NCBI GenBank assembly: GCA_037013495.1 | Contig: CM072811.1 | Coordinates: 39,199,452-39,263,451, forward strand | Direction of reading: 5' to 3' | From: Hippophae tibetana | Taxonomy: Eukaryota; Streptophyta; Magnoliopsida; Rosales; Elaeagnaceae | Length of the DNA stretch: 64,000 bases | In this document: positions 1 to 11,930 of the stretch, piece by piece | Position numbering within the stretch: position 1 is the first letter of the stretch | Layout of the letters: every line of letters starts with the position of its first letter | The notes under the pieces: generated by a model | What the model was told of the DNA's origin: nothing | Databases searched by the model: none | Seen by the model: only the letters and a program-made list of their open reading frames with translations | Program-made: the position numbers and the translations under genes

Positions 1-410
1 CAATATTGTTTAGCATTAAATGAATCTAAATAGTCGTAGTTTAATTTTAACATTTAATTTAATTATTTTTAAAATAAAATAATGTGACATATTTTTTTAA
101 TAGTAAAAATATATTTATTTCTCATAAATATGTTATTTTTGGAATTATAAATTTAAAAAATGTTTGTTTTATAATTTTTATCATCCAACATGAAAGTTGT
201 TGTAAAATATCACTAAATGTTAAATTATTATAAAATCACAAGTGTACTTCATCATATACAAACATCATAATTTATTGGTAACACGTCTATTTATCTTATA
301 TCTAATGATGAATTATTTTAGATCAAAATATACTTAGTATAGTTCAAACTTCTTATTTAAAACAAGAAAAATGAAAATCTTACTACTAAGTCAGTAATAA
401 AACAAATAGT
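1..410. other. AT-rich intergenic DNA, no gene seen
   Basis: Strongly AT-rich sequence with many short A and T runs. No open frame with recognisable protein similarity, no tRNA-like boxes and no ordered repeat is visible. Confidence 0.6.
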
Positions 411-1943
411 TGATCGCGACAAATTGTGTATGCAGTGAATAGTCAAGTATACGTATCACAATAAGTAATATAATAATAAGAAAAAATCATTCCTACAGAG
501 ATTATTTTATTAGAAACTAATTTTTAAAAATAAAAAATAAAAATAATTTTTTTTGTGTTTTTATATTTTAAGAAAGTCAAATTAAAATAACTAAAAGTAG
601 ATAGCAATAATTAATTAAATCAAATTTGGTAACTAAGAAAATATATGAGAAAATATCTAGAAATATTTAATCTGCCAATTTTCTAAACATATGAATCACG
701 AAAATCATCTAATATAATTATCAATTAATTACATGATCAATTGAATATAACCTGACATATATTCTTCTCTCAAGTAAACTACACATCATATAGTACTTAA
801 TTTAATCATAGTCTCATGCCAATTAAATTGCATAATACTCATTAAGTTCATCAATTATAGATCACATACATAAGAATAATACATCTCTGTCTATGCATGT
901 TATTTAATTAAGATAAATAATTAAATAATTCTCTCAAATATATTTAATTATTTCTATAGATAAATTATTGGTCAAACAATTTAAAGGATAAAAATAAGAT
1001 TAAATAATATAATTAAATTATAATTAGGGTAAAATATTATATAATCACATTGTGAAAATTGAGTTTATAAGATCCTTAGATTAATAAATTAACTACACAT
1101 AATTTTGTTCATAAAGCTCATATTTTTCATATAAAAAGACATAAAAATTGATAAAGAAAAGAGTAGAAGAAGAAATATAATCAATATCTTGAATTGTAGC
1201 GTTAAACTCCTCTTTAATCTCCACCAAAACTGTATCTTTTTTTAAATTTTTCTATATTTTTCTCTCTTTCTAGTTCCAAAAAATTATCAATATTATGCTA
1301 ATGGCGGCTCATTAGGGTTTATGGAGTGATTAGGGGCTTAAAAATAACTCAGGTGAAATCTAAACTATCAGATCAACTTTTGATCAAAACAAGCAAAATG
1401 AACAACGCCAGCCAATCACAACATGACATTTGGCACACAGAATTAAATTGGAGAATCAGAGCGCGACGCGTGGCAAGAGAGATCAATCTGAGTCAACGTA
1501 TGCTGGCGTGGTATGATTCGTGGTAACGGATGGCGTGGTATGATTCGTGGTAACGGATGGCGTGGCTCACGGGTCGAATGTGGGGAGAAATCGTATGACG
1601 ACACATGACATGAAGGTTTGATTGCTCTCTAAACTCAGATTGAACGTTGTGCTGACACGTGGCACGTGCTACTTCTATCCTTACATGCGACGATCTATGA
1701 TTCTTTGTCCTTCCTTTGCTTGGCGGCCGCGTGGCTTGTGTAGCATGCCACATGGTAGCTTTTAATCGACCTTGCATTAAAAATTTATAAAATATTTCAA
1801 AAAAATCCCAAAAATTATATTTTCATCAATTTTCATTAAAATGTTTAGCCAAAAAATACAATTTATTGCATAAAATAAGTAAATATTAAGTAAAAAAATA
1901 CGCTAATGACTCTACTTTCATAGATTCATCGATAACTGCTTAT
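411..1943 (-). mobile_element. possible decayed Gypsy-type solo LTR (minus orientation)
   Basis: The left edge has a pattern seen at the 3' ends of the other long Gypsy-type LTRs here, read on the minus strand: a TGAT start, then a degenerate block like the AGTGCACGAAT...AAGTATAC...CCTACAGAGAT series near 45.9 kb. An AT-rich body follows, then a GC-richer patch (about 1300-1780) with several CACGTGGC-like words, then an AT-rich tail. The 41.6-43.0 and 45.9-47.7 kb LTRs have the same order: AT-rich, GC-rich, AT-rich. No internal coding part lies next to it, so a solo LTR is the best guess. Both ends are guesses. It could instead be unrelated intergenic DNA. Confidence 0.3.
1506..1566. repeat. 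27-bp tandem repeat, two full copies plus a partial third
   Basis: A 27-bp unit beginning GCGTGGTATGATTCGTGG is repeated exactly at 1506-1532 and 1533-1559, and a third copy breaks down after GCGTGG. It lies in the GC-richer patch. Two short overlapping open frames here look like chance products of the local composition. Confidence 0.85.
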
Positions 1944-3429
1944 TTTTAGTTTGAGTAAAAAAGTTAAATTCCAAGATAACATAATTTTGTTATTTGTTTT
2001 AAGTTAGTTTATCTTGATAAATAATTACCATGCTAGTGCTCTAAAATTTGCTTCATAAAATTTATTTTAAGTTTTATGTTAATCTATGCATTTTTATTAA
2101 TAAAATTATAATACATATTATTTAAAATATTATTTATAGTATAAATTTTTTAAAAACTTATGTGCCTTTTTTAAATGATATTTCATCATGTTAATAGAAA
2201 TTAGAAAAAAGTTTTATCCATTATTTGATATCTACTTAGAAAGAAAACTACTATTATTCTTTATATAATAGCGTATATTGTATAAAAATTATTGTTTTTA
2301 ATATGTGAACAGCTAGAATCACATTTTTCAAAATCGCTATCTAAAAGTAATGTGTTAAATTATATTTAAGATTGTAAATTTTTTATGATGAAATAAACTG
2401 TGATGGGAAATTTCTAGTCAGAAATAAGGATGAGATATAAAATGGAAAATAAGGAATAAAGATAGAGATTCACATTTTAATAACAGGAGGTATGATAAAC
2501 ACGAAGATTACATTTCCTACACATTTTTTAAAATTATATAACTTATTTTAATAACTATATAAATTTATTTATTTTTAAAAATTGTTTATAGAATTAGCTA
2601 TATGTTGAAACTTAACCTAATCCACATTTATAATTCTTTTTTCATAAAAATTATTTAAGTTATTTATTTAAATTTTAAAAATCTAAAAACATATTATCAT
2701 TTTATAACTTATTCATATTAGTTAAAATTAGTTTATAATAAGATTTGTTTAAAGTTGTCTAGTTTAAAGAGATTATATGTTTATTGTCACTCTTATACTT
2801 TGTTTTCACTTTATCGTGTGAATGCTGTTTATTTTTTGATCCTTTATTGCCTTTAAAATTTATTTTCTTTCTTATGGTAAGAATGATTATCATTGAGTTA
2901 GTTTTTTTCTTTTTTACACTTTGGTTTCTTTATTATGAAAAATAAATAATTAAAAAAATATAAAAATAATATTTAAAATATCACTTTGATTATCTTTTCT
3001 AGTTAATTTGGGATCCCTATTTTTCACAAAGAACACCTCTTATGTCGATTATTACAAAAATTTTAAATAAAAATTAAATAAATTTTGAATTGGTAGGAAA
3101 AATGAGAAACTTTTGCCTACCATACTTATTTACAATTAAATAACATGACTAATATATAGTAAGTCATTTATGTCTGTAAGTAAGGACTAACACATAACAT
3201 CTTACCATAAATAAATAAAAATTATAGATATAATAAAAATAGGTGAGAGTGTTTTATGATAAGGTCAACCTTACCAATGGTTTACCATATTATTTAAGAC
3301 ATTTAATATAGAAAAAACAATAATAAAATAAAGACATCGAATGATATTAGTAATACTTTAAGTTGATATGCTAAATTAAAGGGTTACTATGAACTATATA
3401 AAATAAAATTTTACACCAAAATTGATGTC
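1944..3429. other. AT-rich intergenic DNA, no gene seen
   Basis: About 1.5 kb of AT-rich sequence without a convincing open frame, RNA gene or repeat array. It separates the possible LTR from the first Copia relic. Confidence 0.55.
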
Positions 3430-3439
3430 AAACAAAGTT

Positions 3440-4250
3440 TTTGGTGTGACGTGAACAATTGCTTGCAATGATCAAAACCTTTGGCATAAGAAAGTGCATC
3501 AATGTTTATCTTTCTTTGCTTGCTCCAATTATGTTTGGACATGGTAGAGTTAATCTAGATTTTGAGATTTAGAATTGCATGAATGTCACGATTAAATCAT
3601 GGCTCTATAGCTTAAGTGGTGCATGTGTCTTATCACATTTTCCTTACACTGGCATAACTACTCAGATGTGGAGCACAATTGAATTCTTTGATTCTTCACA
3701 TGCATAGGTTATGGACCTACATTTGCAACTACAAATAACTTCAAAAGGAAGTTAATCCATAGATGATTATCTATAAAAAGTTGAAGAGATTTCAGATAAT
3801 CTCTCAGCTAGAGAGGTTATCTGAAATAAGGATTTGATTCTATATGTTATTAGAGGGTTAGACTCAAGATATAACTTCTTCATAAGATCTTTATCAATTT
3901 GTGGAGGTACCATTACCTTTGATGATCTTCATAGTCTTCTTTTTAGGCATGAGAGAATGCTTGAACATTAGGCTAGTCAAGTTAATTTTTTAGTTGTTTA
4001 TCAGGGTCATTTTTCTTCTATGGGGGCTAGTACTTCTAATGTGAATGCTTTTACAGCTAAAGCTTCATCTCTTTCAAAATTTTCTTCTACACAAAGGTTA
4101 GATCCTTCTAAATCTCAATGGAGTCTTCAAGATTTTCTTTAAATGAGTGATTCTAAGAAACCTAAGACTCTCAAAAATTATAATAATTACAAAAGTAAGA
4201 AAGCTTATGGCTCTAAAAATATTAAGTATGTGGCAAAGTTGGATATTGGG
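3440..4250 (+). pseudogene. Copia-A gag remnant (UBN2-type)
   Basis: Conceptual translation in shifting frames gives blocks typical of plant Copia gag. There is a WSTIEFFDSSHA segment, matching the usual W-x-x-L-x-x-x-F-x-S-x-S-x-A block. A stretch DDYL...KVEEISDNLSA follows. Then comes ILYVIRGLDSRYNFF, followed by TITFDDLHSLLFRHERMLE, equivalent to the usual GLxxxYxxxVxSL...LLxHExRLE region. A serine-rich tail continues to about 4140. Several stops interrupt it and no zinc knuckle could be placed securely. Gag would form the particle shell around the element's RNA. Confidence 0.75.
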
Positions 4251-4349
4251 TTTAAAATGATTTTAATTATGTGATTTATTGTTGGGCAAATCTGGTTATC
4301 CTCTACATTTGTTGTTGGTGCTTCAAATGCTTCACTTTCTCCTTAACCT

Positions 4350-4680
4350 TCTCAATGACTTATGGATTTTGGTGCAACTCATCATATGACAAATGATGTT
4401 ACACATATACATAATTCAGCTTCTTATGCTGGCTATGAGGGTGTGATACTAGGTAATGACACTTCGCAAGCTATTAAACACTTAGGTTTTAGTGTTATAA
4501 CTATTAATAATCATGTACTTGAACTATACAAAGTCTTGCCTACTCCAAAAATTTCCTTCCAATCTATTGTATGTGTATTGTGTGCAGATAGAAATGTTAG
4601 TATTGAGTTTAGTGCTAACTCCTTTTTTTGTAAAGAAGGGACAAATAGAGAACTTATTAGCTCAAGACAAAGTGAGTGAA
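4350..4680 (+). pseudogene. Copia-A aspartic protease remnant
   Basis: An open stretch from 4362 starts MDFGATHHMTNDV, matching the Copia protease active-site block (usually W-x-x-D-S-G-A-T/S-x-H-M). Asp is kept, the Ser of D-S-G is Phe here, and GAT is intact. It continues through a region like the flap and the usual L-x-x-V-L-x-x-P block (LYKVLPTPKISFQSIV), after which the frame is lost. The enzyme would cleave the Gag-Pol polyprotein. The piece is non-functional because upstream and downstream frames are broken. Confidence 0.75.
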
Positions 4681-4699
4681 GGCCTTTACAATTATAAGG

Positions 4700-5620
4700 T
4701 AGGTGTTTTCTTCCTTAGAGATTTTCTGGTATGGACTCTTGTTATTATTCATCTAAGGCTTACTATAATAGTGTCACAGACTATGTTTTGCATGCTCGAC
4801 TACCTCATTCTTCAAATAAAGTATTTGTTATGTTAGTTAAACAATCATTACTACCACTACAACTTCTTCTGCTAATCATATCAATTTTTGTTCAGTTTGT
4901 TCTTTAGATAAAAGTCCCAAGCTATCTTTTACTTCTAAGCATGTAATGCCTATAAAGCCTTTTACTTAATCTATATGGATCTATGGGTTTCACCAGTACT
5001 TGCTTCAATTGGTGCATGATATTTTTGGGCCTATAGTTAAAATCATACACATTTCATATGGATCCTTTTCTTGCATTTTAAAGATCAAGCTCACCAAATT
5101 GTTGTCTCATGCATGAATATGGTTTAGAGTAATTTCTCTGTGAAACTAAAATCAATGTAACCTAATGAAGGAGAGGAGTTTAAATATATGGATACTCATC
5201 TTGGATGACTTGGTTTGATACATAGAGTGACTTGTCCTTCCACTTTAGAACAAAATGGGTAGTTGGATTCAAAAATAGAAGAGTTGTGTAGAAAGGATTA
5301 GCTCTTTTGATTCAAGTTGGGTTACCCACTATTATTTGGGTTCATGCCTAGTAGTTGTTTCACAATCCATAGACTACCTAGTTTGGTTCTTAAGTCTAAG
5401 TCACTATATCAACTCCTATATACTAAGAATCCAAACTTTTTTTTCATAAAGTCCTTTTGGTCGCAAGTGGTTTCCTTATGTAAGGGCATTCATTAAATAC
5501 AAACTTCTTCCTCATTCAGTGTCATTTTTTTTCTAAGTCGTGCTCCTAATCACATAAGTTATCTTTGTTATGATCATGTCATCCAAAAGCTTTACACTAG
5601 TCACTATACTGTTCTTTAAT
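4700..5620 (+). pseudogene. Copia-A integrase remnant
   Basis: Past a weak GAG-pre-integrase region there is PNEGEEFKYMDTHLG followed by HRVTCPSTLEQNG. This corresponds to the plant Copia integrase core (S-D-x-G-G-E-F ... HxxxCPxTxxQNGxxERK): the second catalytic Asp is Asn-Glu here, while the Q-N-G turn before the catalytic Glu is kept. Downstream, HRLPSLVLKSKSLYQLLYTKNP matches the usual I-N-R-x-P-S-x-V-L...S-P-x-x-x-L block, and QKLYTSHYT...LFPYKVF matches the region ending the integrase. Frameshifts separate all blocks. Confidence 0.75.
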
Positions 5621-5899
5621 GAGATCTTGTTTCCTTATAAAGTCTTTTCTACTTATCATATGACCCTTAATCTCCAAGATCTTGTTCTTATTTTGGTCAT
5701 CATTCTTTTTCTCAATAGCATGTGGTTCAATCTTTTTCCCCCAATCATATGGAAATTTTGTTTCTTCACCTTGTATTTTATCTTCTTTTGTCTCTGATAT
5801 GTCTCCATCTCATTTTTCTTTAGTACCCTTTTCACGTAACAACTTATTTTCCTAGGCATTCTTATGGTTGCACTCCTTAATCTCTATACCCTTACTCAT

Positions 5900-6880
5900 T
5901 TTTAATACTCTTGTACTTGTGTCTTCTTTCAGTTCCTCTTTATTACAAAAATCACCCTCGAGGAAAGGCTAGAGTTTATAAGCCTAAACCTAAGTATCCT
6001 AAGGTTCTCTTTACAAATACTTCTACCTCTTTGATTCTTTCTATGTTTCTTGCTATGAGAAAGCCAAAGGTATTCATGAGTGGGAAGAGGCCATAAAGAA
6101 AGAGTTATGCTTTAATGAGGAATTGTATATGGGATCTTGTTTCTTTGTCTCCTCGAAAGAAGACAATTGTTCCAAATATGTGTTTAAAGTTAAAGTGTTA
6201 GCTTATGAAAGTTTATACAAATAAAAATCGAGAATAGTTGGTAAGGGGCATCATCAAAAGCATGTCATAGACTACTCAAAGACCTTTTCACCTATTGTCA
6301 AGTCATAAACAATTAGAATGGTGTTAACTATAGCCATCTCATGTTCTCGAGATATTAGACAAATAGATGTTAACAATGGCTTCTTTAATGGTGAATTTGA
6401 GAAGGCAATGTATATTTATCAACCTCTTGGTTTTGTAGACACTTCAAGACCTTTTTTTTACAAACTTACCAAGCCACTCTATAGTGTGAAATAAACTCCA
6501 AGAACTTGGTTTAAAAAGATCTATTCTACTTTAGTTGAGCTTGGTTTTGGTAGCTTTAAGGTTGATAATTTTATGTTTCTTTCGTATACTCATACAAGAA
6601 CAACCATCTTGCTTGTTTATGTTGATGACATTATCATCATAGGAAGTGATTCTAAATACCTAGGGGAACTTATTTCTCTACTAAATAATAAGTTTTCTCT
6701 TAAGGACTTAGATGCATTAAACTATTTTCTTGGTGTGGAGGTTAAAAGAATAGATGCATGTCTAATTTTATCTCAACACAAGTACATCTGTGATTTACTT
6801 AAAAGAGTAGGTTTGGAGAGGGCCAAGCCATTGAAAACCCCAGGCATCTGGTTCTATTTTATCAAAGTATTATGATGTTC
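5900..6880 (+). pseudogene. Copia-A reverse transcriptase remnant with intact YVDD
   Basis: The spacer before RT contains GKARVYKPKPKYPKV, like the common 'M-V-T-R-x-K-x-G-I-x-K-P' segment. RT blocks follow: NCIWDLVSLSPRKK, a run like KYKARLVAKG at about 6220, DIRQIDVNNGFFNGEF at about 6350, and YQPLGFVDTSRP. The catalytic box YVDD lies at 6618-6629 inside an open 100-residue stretch. Downstream, DLDALNYFLGVEV and LSQHKYICDLLKRVGLE match the connection region of plant Copia polymerases. Upstream frames are broken, so no active enzyme results. Confidence 0.85.
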
Positions 6881-6949
6881 CTATAGCTAATCCCATATTC
6901 TATGGAGTCTCACAAATGCTTTGAAATAGTGTAATGACTTTGACATGAA

Positions 6950-7540
6950 GTTGCATAATATACCAATTTCTACATGAGCCTACTGATAAGCACATGAAGG
7001 CAACCAAGAGAGTGTTGATGTATTTCAAAGGAACAACATTACATGGTGTGTGTTTATAGAAATTAGATGTGCTTGGTTTGGTTAGTTTCTCTAATTCAGA
7101 ATGGGCATATTTCCCTGATGACAGGAGGAATACTATAGGGTATGAAATTTATTTTGGTGATATCCTAGTGTCATAAAGTGCTAGAAAATAGAAAACAGTG
7201 GCTAGATCTTTTATAGAAGTTGAATATAGAGCTTTAGCTCTAGCTTCCACTGAGGTGTTGTGGCTACAATCACTTCTAAATGAATTAAAAGTTCAAGTAG
7301 CTTACATTCATATTCTATTTTATGATAACATTTGGGTAAACATCTAGTTTTCAACCTTATTATGCATGCTCGTATGAAGCATATTGAATTGGATTATCAT
7401 TTTCTTAAATAGCAAGTTGTGGTTGGAACATTAGACATCAAATACACTTCATCCGAGGATTAGCTCGCAAATATTCTCACTGAGCCACTTCCTGAAGACA
7501 AGTTTATTTTATTAAAAACTAAACTTATAATGCTTCCACT
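6950..7540 (+). pseudogene. Copia-A RNase H remnant
   Basis: Translated pieces resemble the C-terminal RNase H of Copia polymerases: a block like HMKATKRVLMYFKGT at about 6990, a D-D-R-R-N-T-I-G-Y segment at about 7120, KKTVARSFIEVEYRALALASTEVLWLQSLL at about 7190-7280 (given as one stretch with stops), and HARMKHIELDYHF at about 7365. The domain would remove RNA from RNA-DNA hybrids. Several stops interrupt it. Confidence 0.75.
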
Positions 7541-7560
7541 ACAATAAGTTTACCCAGGTC

Positions 7561-9040
7561 GTTAAGGAATGGTTGTATATGAAAGACATATTTATACTTA
7601 TATAATATAGTTAATTATAACAAATTTTTAGAGCATGATTGTATATATACACTTTTACTCATTATCTATTCAATATAATTTACTCAATCTTTCTTAAATC
7701 TTTGTAACATGTGCATTTTTGAGTTTATAGGTTAATTGGGTCATATTTATCAAACTAAATGAAAACCAAACTAGACTTAAAAAAATATGTTACCATCAGG
7801 TTTAATCGGATTTTCATTGAATCAAACCAACTTTATTTATATATTTGTATTTTTATTTTATTTATACCAATAGAAATGAATTAGAATTTACAGAAATAAA
7901 TTATATTTGACATAAACAAATAATTAAAAAAAATATTAAAATGTTTTAATATGTGTTTTGAATATATATTTGTTTAAACACATTTAATTGCAAGCACTTG
8001 AGTGGGTGTGAAAAAGGAGTAATTGTTGTTATTTTTAAAATCAATTGAATAAGAAATTAATTATAAATACTGGAGTACACGTTTGGTCCTGAGATTTAAT
8101 AATATGTTTATTATTTTTTTTAAATTTAATAATTTAAATTTAAATTTAAAAATAATGAATAGAAAATATTAAACTTTAAAAGTTAAAGATTAAAAAATAA
8201 AAAAGTTCTTTTCGTAGGCTAATTATGATTAATACAATATAATTTTGTCAAATTTTTAAATTTATATTAAATTTTTAAATTTATATTAAATTTGTTAAAT
8301 TTAAAAAGATACAAGACATAATATTGCCAAAAAAAAAAAACATTTAAGTATGAATGGGTCACCATTTATAAAAGGATTCATTTAAGCTTGTGAATCTGTT
8401 TCAGAATTTCAGATACAGAGACGATAGAAGATTGCATCAACGTATTAGAAGCCGAGCACACTTTCTAACTTTAAATGTTTTCCTATTGTAGAATGATATA
8501 TATTATTTGTAATAAAAAATGGGAATTGATATTTTAAGAAAAATAAAAACTAATATCAAAACAATTTAAAAAAATTTCTTACAATTTAGTCTAAGTTTTC
8601 TATAAATAAAAAACTTTTCTCCATTATTAGTAAAATAGCTTTGATAATAGGTTACCTAAAAAGTTTGCATGAGACCGTTTTATGGATATGTAATGTTACT
8701 TGATATATTTTAAAAAATATTATTAGTATCAATATAAAATAAGATAATATATATATATATACTCGTGTAAAATAATTAATAAAAGAGTTATGAGTTATAA
8801 CAGCTTTTTTTTGGTTATTTACGGGCACTAAAAATATTTGAATATATATACAATGAAGATAAATAGATAATAAATTATTTTAATCATAAAATAAAATGAT
8901 ATGAATTATTGACATAAGTATTATTGTATTTTAAAATTTGAATTTAATGAATAACTATTAAATAAAATAAAATAAAAATATACAATCACTAAACTTAAAT
9001 CATTGCTTGAAAATATTATATTAAATTATTTATTAAAATC

Positions 9041-9077
<37 letters not shown>

Positions 9078-9429
9078 AATTAAAAAAACTTATAGAAAAA
9101 ATAACAAATAAATAAATAGATATATTTTTTCTTTTACCTGACGATAAGCGGATTCGACCACCAACAATTTTCAAGTCAAGCGAGAAAGCAAGTGGATCAG
9201 AAAATTCTCTCGTGCTGGTAACGAGTGCTAGCATTATCACATTGTAGGAAAAAATAGGTTCAACATTGTTTCAATATTTTTATAACATTATTTTTATATA
9301 ATTATATCTTTAAGACCCTTTATTTAAATCTATTCTCAAAGTGAGGGTTTGTAATTTTGATTTCTTTAATGATTGTATTGATGTAAGAGTTATGAATGAT
9401 ATCAGTTAACAATGCCTTTCACTAGATAG
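7561..9429. other. AT-rich non-coding DNA with microsatellites
   Basis: No gene found. The stretch holds A/T-rich sequence, a short duplicated AAATTTTTAAATTTATATT block near 8250-8290, a TA run near 8746-8760 and a longer one at 9045-9074. A possible 3' untranslated part of Copia-A follows its RNase H but no LTR could be delimited. Confidence 0.5.
9045..9074. repeat. (AT)15 microsatellite
   Basis: Uninterrupted AT dinucleotide run of about 30 bp. Confidence 0.9.
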
Positions 9430-9519
9430 GATATTGTAGAAGATGGTATTATTTTCTTTTGCCTAAGGGCTCTCAATCATAATCACCAACTTTGGGAGCA
9501 TAATAATGCTATCATTTCT

Positions 9520-10160
9520 TCGATCCCAAAAGTAAAGGAACCTAAAAAAGTAATAGAATTTAGACCCATTAGCTTGTTCAATGTTCTCTACAAAATTATT
9601 GCAAAGTGTATTACTAATACAATGAAGTCTATTTTGCTTGGTATAATTGCTAAAAGTCAAAGTGCTTTCATACTTGGAAGATTAATTTTTGACAATCAAT
9701 AGTTATGTTTGAAACATTGCACTAAATCAATAGAATTTTGAAGGGTAAAAAAGCAAGAGCATCTATCAAGTTGGATATAATGAAAGCTTATAACACAGTG
9801 GAATGAAACGTTTTAAGGCTTATTCTTACCAAACATGGTTTTTCTAAGCAATGGGTGGATTTCATCAGAAACTTTGTGGAATATTTTAGATCATTTTAGA
9901 CTTATAAGGGGATTGAGGCAATATGATCCCTTATCCCTTTTATCTTTTTCATCTTATGTGCTAAAAGTTTGTTAAGTTTGCTAAGATAGATAGTTATGAG
10001 TAATCAATCGTAACAAGAGGAAAACTGAGAGTTTCACACATTTTCTTTACTGATGATAATTTTGTATTCATTAAAGGTAATGAAAATTCTTGTAAGAAAC
10101 TAAAAGAGATATTAGAATGTTACGAGGCTACTTTTGGATAAAGAGTTAATTTTAAGAAAT
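9520..10160 (+). pseudogene. LINE-A reverse transcriptase core
   Basis: The frame from about 9541 reads KVIEFRPISLFNVLYKIIAK, matching the highly conserved plant LINE block 'x-x-F-R-P-I-S-L-x-N-V-x-Y-K-I-I-A-K'. Then come KSQSAFILGRLIFDN and, in another frame, ARASIKLDIMKAYNTVEW, which contains the first catalytic Asp region (K-x-D-x-x-K-A-Y-D). The catalytic FADD box appears as F-T-D-D at about 10045-10056. The enzyme would copy LINE RNA at a nicked chromosomal target. Stops occur in all parts. Confidence 0.85.
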
Positions 10161-10218
10161 AAGCTATATGCTTTAGTCCTAACAATTTTGAGGAAACCAA
10201 AGGTTAACTCTTGATATA

Positions 10219-11036
10219 TTGGGTATTTTCTTTGTTAATTGCCATGAAAAATACCTGGGTTTGCATGTTATGACTAGTAAAAATAAAAGGAGACTATTTA
10301 GAGAGATAAAACACAAGGTGTGGAGGAAGTTGAAGAGTTGGAAGGAGAAATGCTTATTAATTATTGGGAAAGAGGTTATGTTAAAATCAGTAATACAAGT
10401 TATCCTTACTTATACAACGATTTGTTTTAAGTTGTCTTTAAGCTTGTGTACTAAATTGCAAAGTTTGATGACAAAATTTTAATGGGATATGACTTGGATA
10501 AGAGATCCATCTAATGGATGGCATTGGAGAAGCTTTGTAAGATGAAGGCATTAGGAATTTGTCATCCTTTAATCAAACTTTAGTCTTAAAACATACTTGG
10601 AGACCTTTATAAGGAGGCGAAAGTTTGGTTGTACAAATTTTGAAGGATAAGTATTTTTCTAATAAAGATTTCCTAAATGACTTTGTACCTAATTTTCCTC
10701 TTATTTGTGAAGAAGTATATGTTGGGAAAATGAATTGTGTAAAGTTGATTTAAAGTAAAGGGTGGGAAGAGGAGACAATGTGAGAGATTTATAAAGACCT
10801 TTGGCTACCTTATTTTATTTTTTCAATGTTATCTCTCATTGTGTACTCTTTGATAATACCAAATCTGATTATTGAAGTTGAGTTATGGAATGAAATTTTA
10901 ATTAGAAATGTTTTTATGAAACATGATGCAGAGGCCATTTTGAGAATTTCTTTGGCTACTAATCATTATGAGGATAGCCTTATATTGGGTAGTAGTGTGA
11001 ATGATATTTTCTTTATTAAAAGTGCTTATTAGTTAG
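10219..11036 (+). pseudogene. LINE-A post-RT region
   Basis: An open stretch at 10219-10482 contains KYLGLHVMTSKNKR and KVWRKLKSWKEKCLL, matching the conserved LINE region after RT ('Y-L-G-L-P ... W-x-K-L-x-G-W-K-x-K-x-L-S-x-A-G-R'). Later pieces read LEKLCKMKALGICHP, like 'W-x-x-L-C-x-P-K-x-x-G-G-L-G', and at 10826-11032 WNEILIRNVFMKHDAEAIL followed by DIFFIKSAYQLAEKY across a stop. Both are normal for plant LINE ORF2 between RT and RNase H. Confidence 0.8.
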
Positions 11037-11499
11037 CTGAAAAATATTAAAGATTGATTTCTAAGGATAATTTAAGGGATGAATGTAGTAATATAAGACA
11101 ATTCATGTAGAAGAAAAGTAGTCCAATTTTCTTGGTGTAGTGTATGTATACAATGATTGTTTTAAGGATGTTTCACATAATCTTTGAAAATGTGATAAAG
11201 CTCAAAATGTATGGAAGCTTTCAATTTTTCATAGCCTTTTCTCTAAATGTGTGAATCTATCCTTTGTTTGATATCTAGATTTGTATGAGATCATCTTTCT
11301 CTCCTAAGGATGTTAGTTTTTTTGTTGCTTAGCTTGAACTTTATGACATAATCAAAATGATTAGTCAATAGTAATAGTGAAAAATGTGCATACAACACTC
11401 TTGTGTTGGGCTAATATGTTGACATAAGAGTTTTTAAAGTTCAAGTCAAAAACCAAAAAAATGATATCCTTTGTGAATGTCTTAGGATTGTCACTTGTC

Positions 11500-11890
11500 T
11501 GAAAAGGAATTGGGAGAAACCTAAGTGGTTGGATAAAAATTAACACTAATGTTGCTATAAGAGTTAATAAAGTCAAAATTGGATTGAGTTTTGTGGCAAA
11601 AAATACTTTTGAAATATTATCATGGGTTGATGTGCAACCTTTTTGTAGGCTATTATCTCCACTATGTGCTAAAATGCAAGCTGTCATGCTTGTGTGTAAG
11701 GTTTCCATTAGTTTTGGTTTCTTCATTATTATTTTTAATTCCAATTGCATAAATGTAGATAGTTTATTTAATAAATCTAAGTATTGATTTGATCTTGATG
11801 ATATCTAACTTAGAAAATATGAAGGTTGAAGTAGGATATGGAATTTGTGTTTCAATAGGTATTTAGGAAAGTGAATCGGTTGCTCATAAG
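11500..11890 (+). pseudogene. LINE-A C-terminal RNase H-like domain
   Basis: Translation gives WEKPKWLDKN followed in the next frame by INTNVAIRVNKVKIGLSFVA, the same order as 'W-x-x-P-x-x-G-x-x-K-I-N-T-D-A-A-x...G-x-G-x-V-x-R' in plant LINE RNase H domains. The first catalytic Asp is Asn. A later block ends NCINVDSLFN, in the position of the usual 'x-E-S-D-x-x-x-x-V/I' strand, and VAHKVAMYAM at about 11880 matches the 'N-x-x-A-H-x-L-A-x-x-A' helix. A small open frame at 11584-11787 lies inside this domain and is not a separate gene. An overlapping antisense frame is coincidental. Confidence 0.7.
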
Positions 11891-11930
11891 GTGGCTATGT
11901 ATGCAATGATAATGGTATGAGTTTTGAGAT

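Larger units (their letters stand above)
3430..7560 (+). mobile_element. Ty1/Copia retrotransposon relic (Copia-A), plus strand
   Basis: Remnants of gag, protease, integrase, reverse transcriptase and RNase H occur in this order on the plus strand. Integrase before reverse transcriptase defines Ty1/Copia. All domains carry several stops and frameshifts, so no polyprotein can be made. I could not find a convincing pair of LTRs or a primer-binding site, so the ends are set by the outermost protein similarity. The density of lesions makes it one of the older elements in the window. Confidence 0.85.
9430..11930 (+). mobile_element. plant LINE relic (LINE-A), plus strand, ORF2 only
   Basis: A reverse transcriptase of the non-LTR type, a post-RT region and a C-terminal RNase H-like domain follow each other on the plus strand. 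This is the usual layout of the second half of plant L1-like ORF2. No endonuclease or ORF1 is visible upstream, consistent with 5' truncation, which is common in LINEs. Stops and frameshifts are spread through all domains. The 3' end is approximate; no clear poly-A tail remains. Confidence 0.85.

Noticed and set aside
11361-11787. Small membrane-like proteins on both strands
   Set aside because: The plus-strand frame is the RNase H remnant of LINE-A; the minus-strand frame is its shadow.
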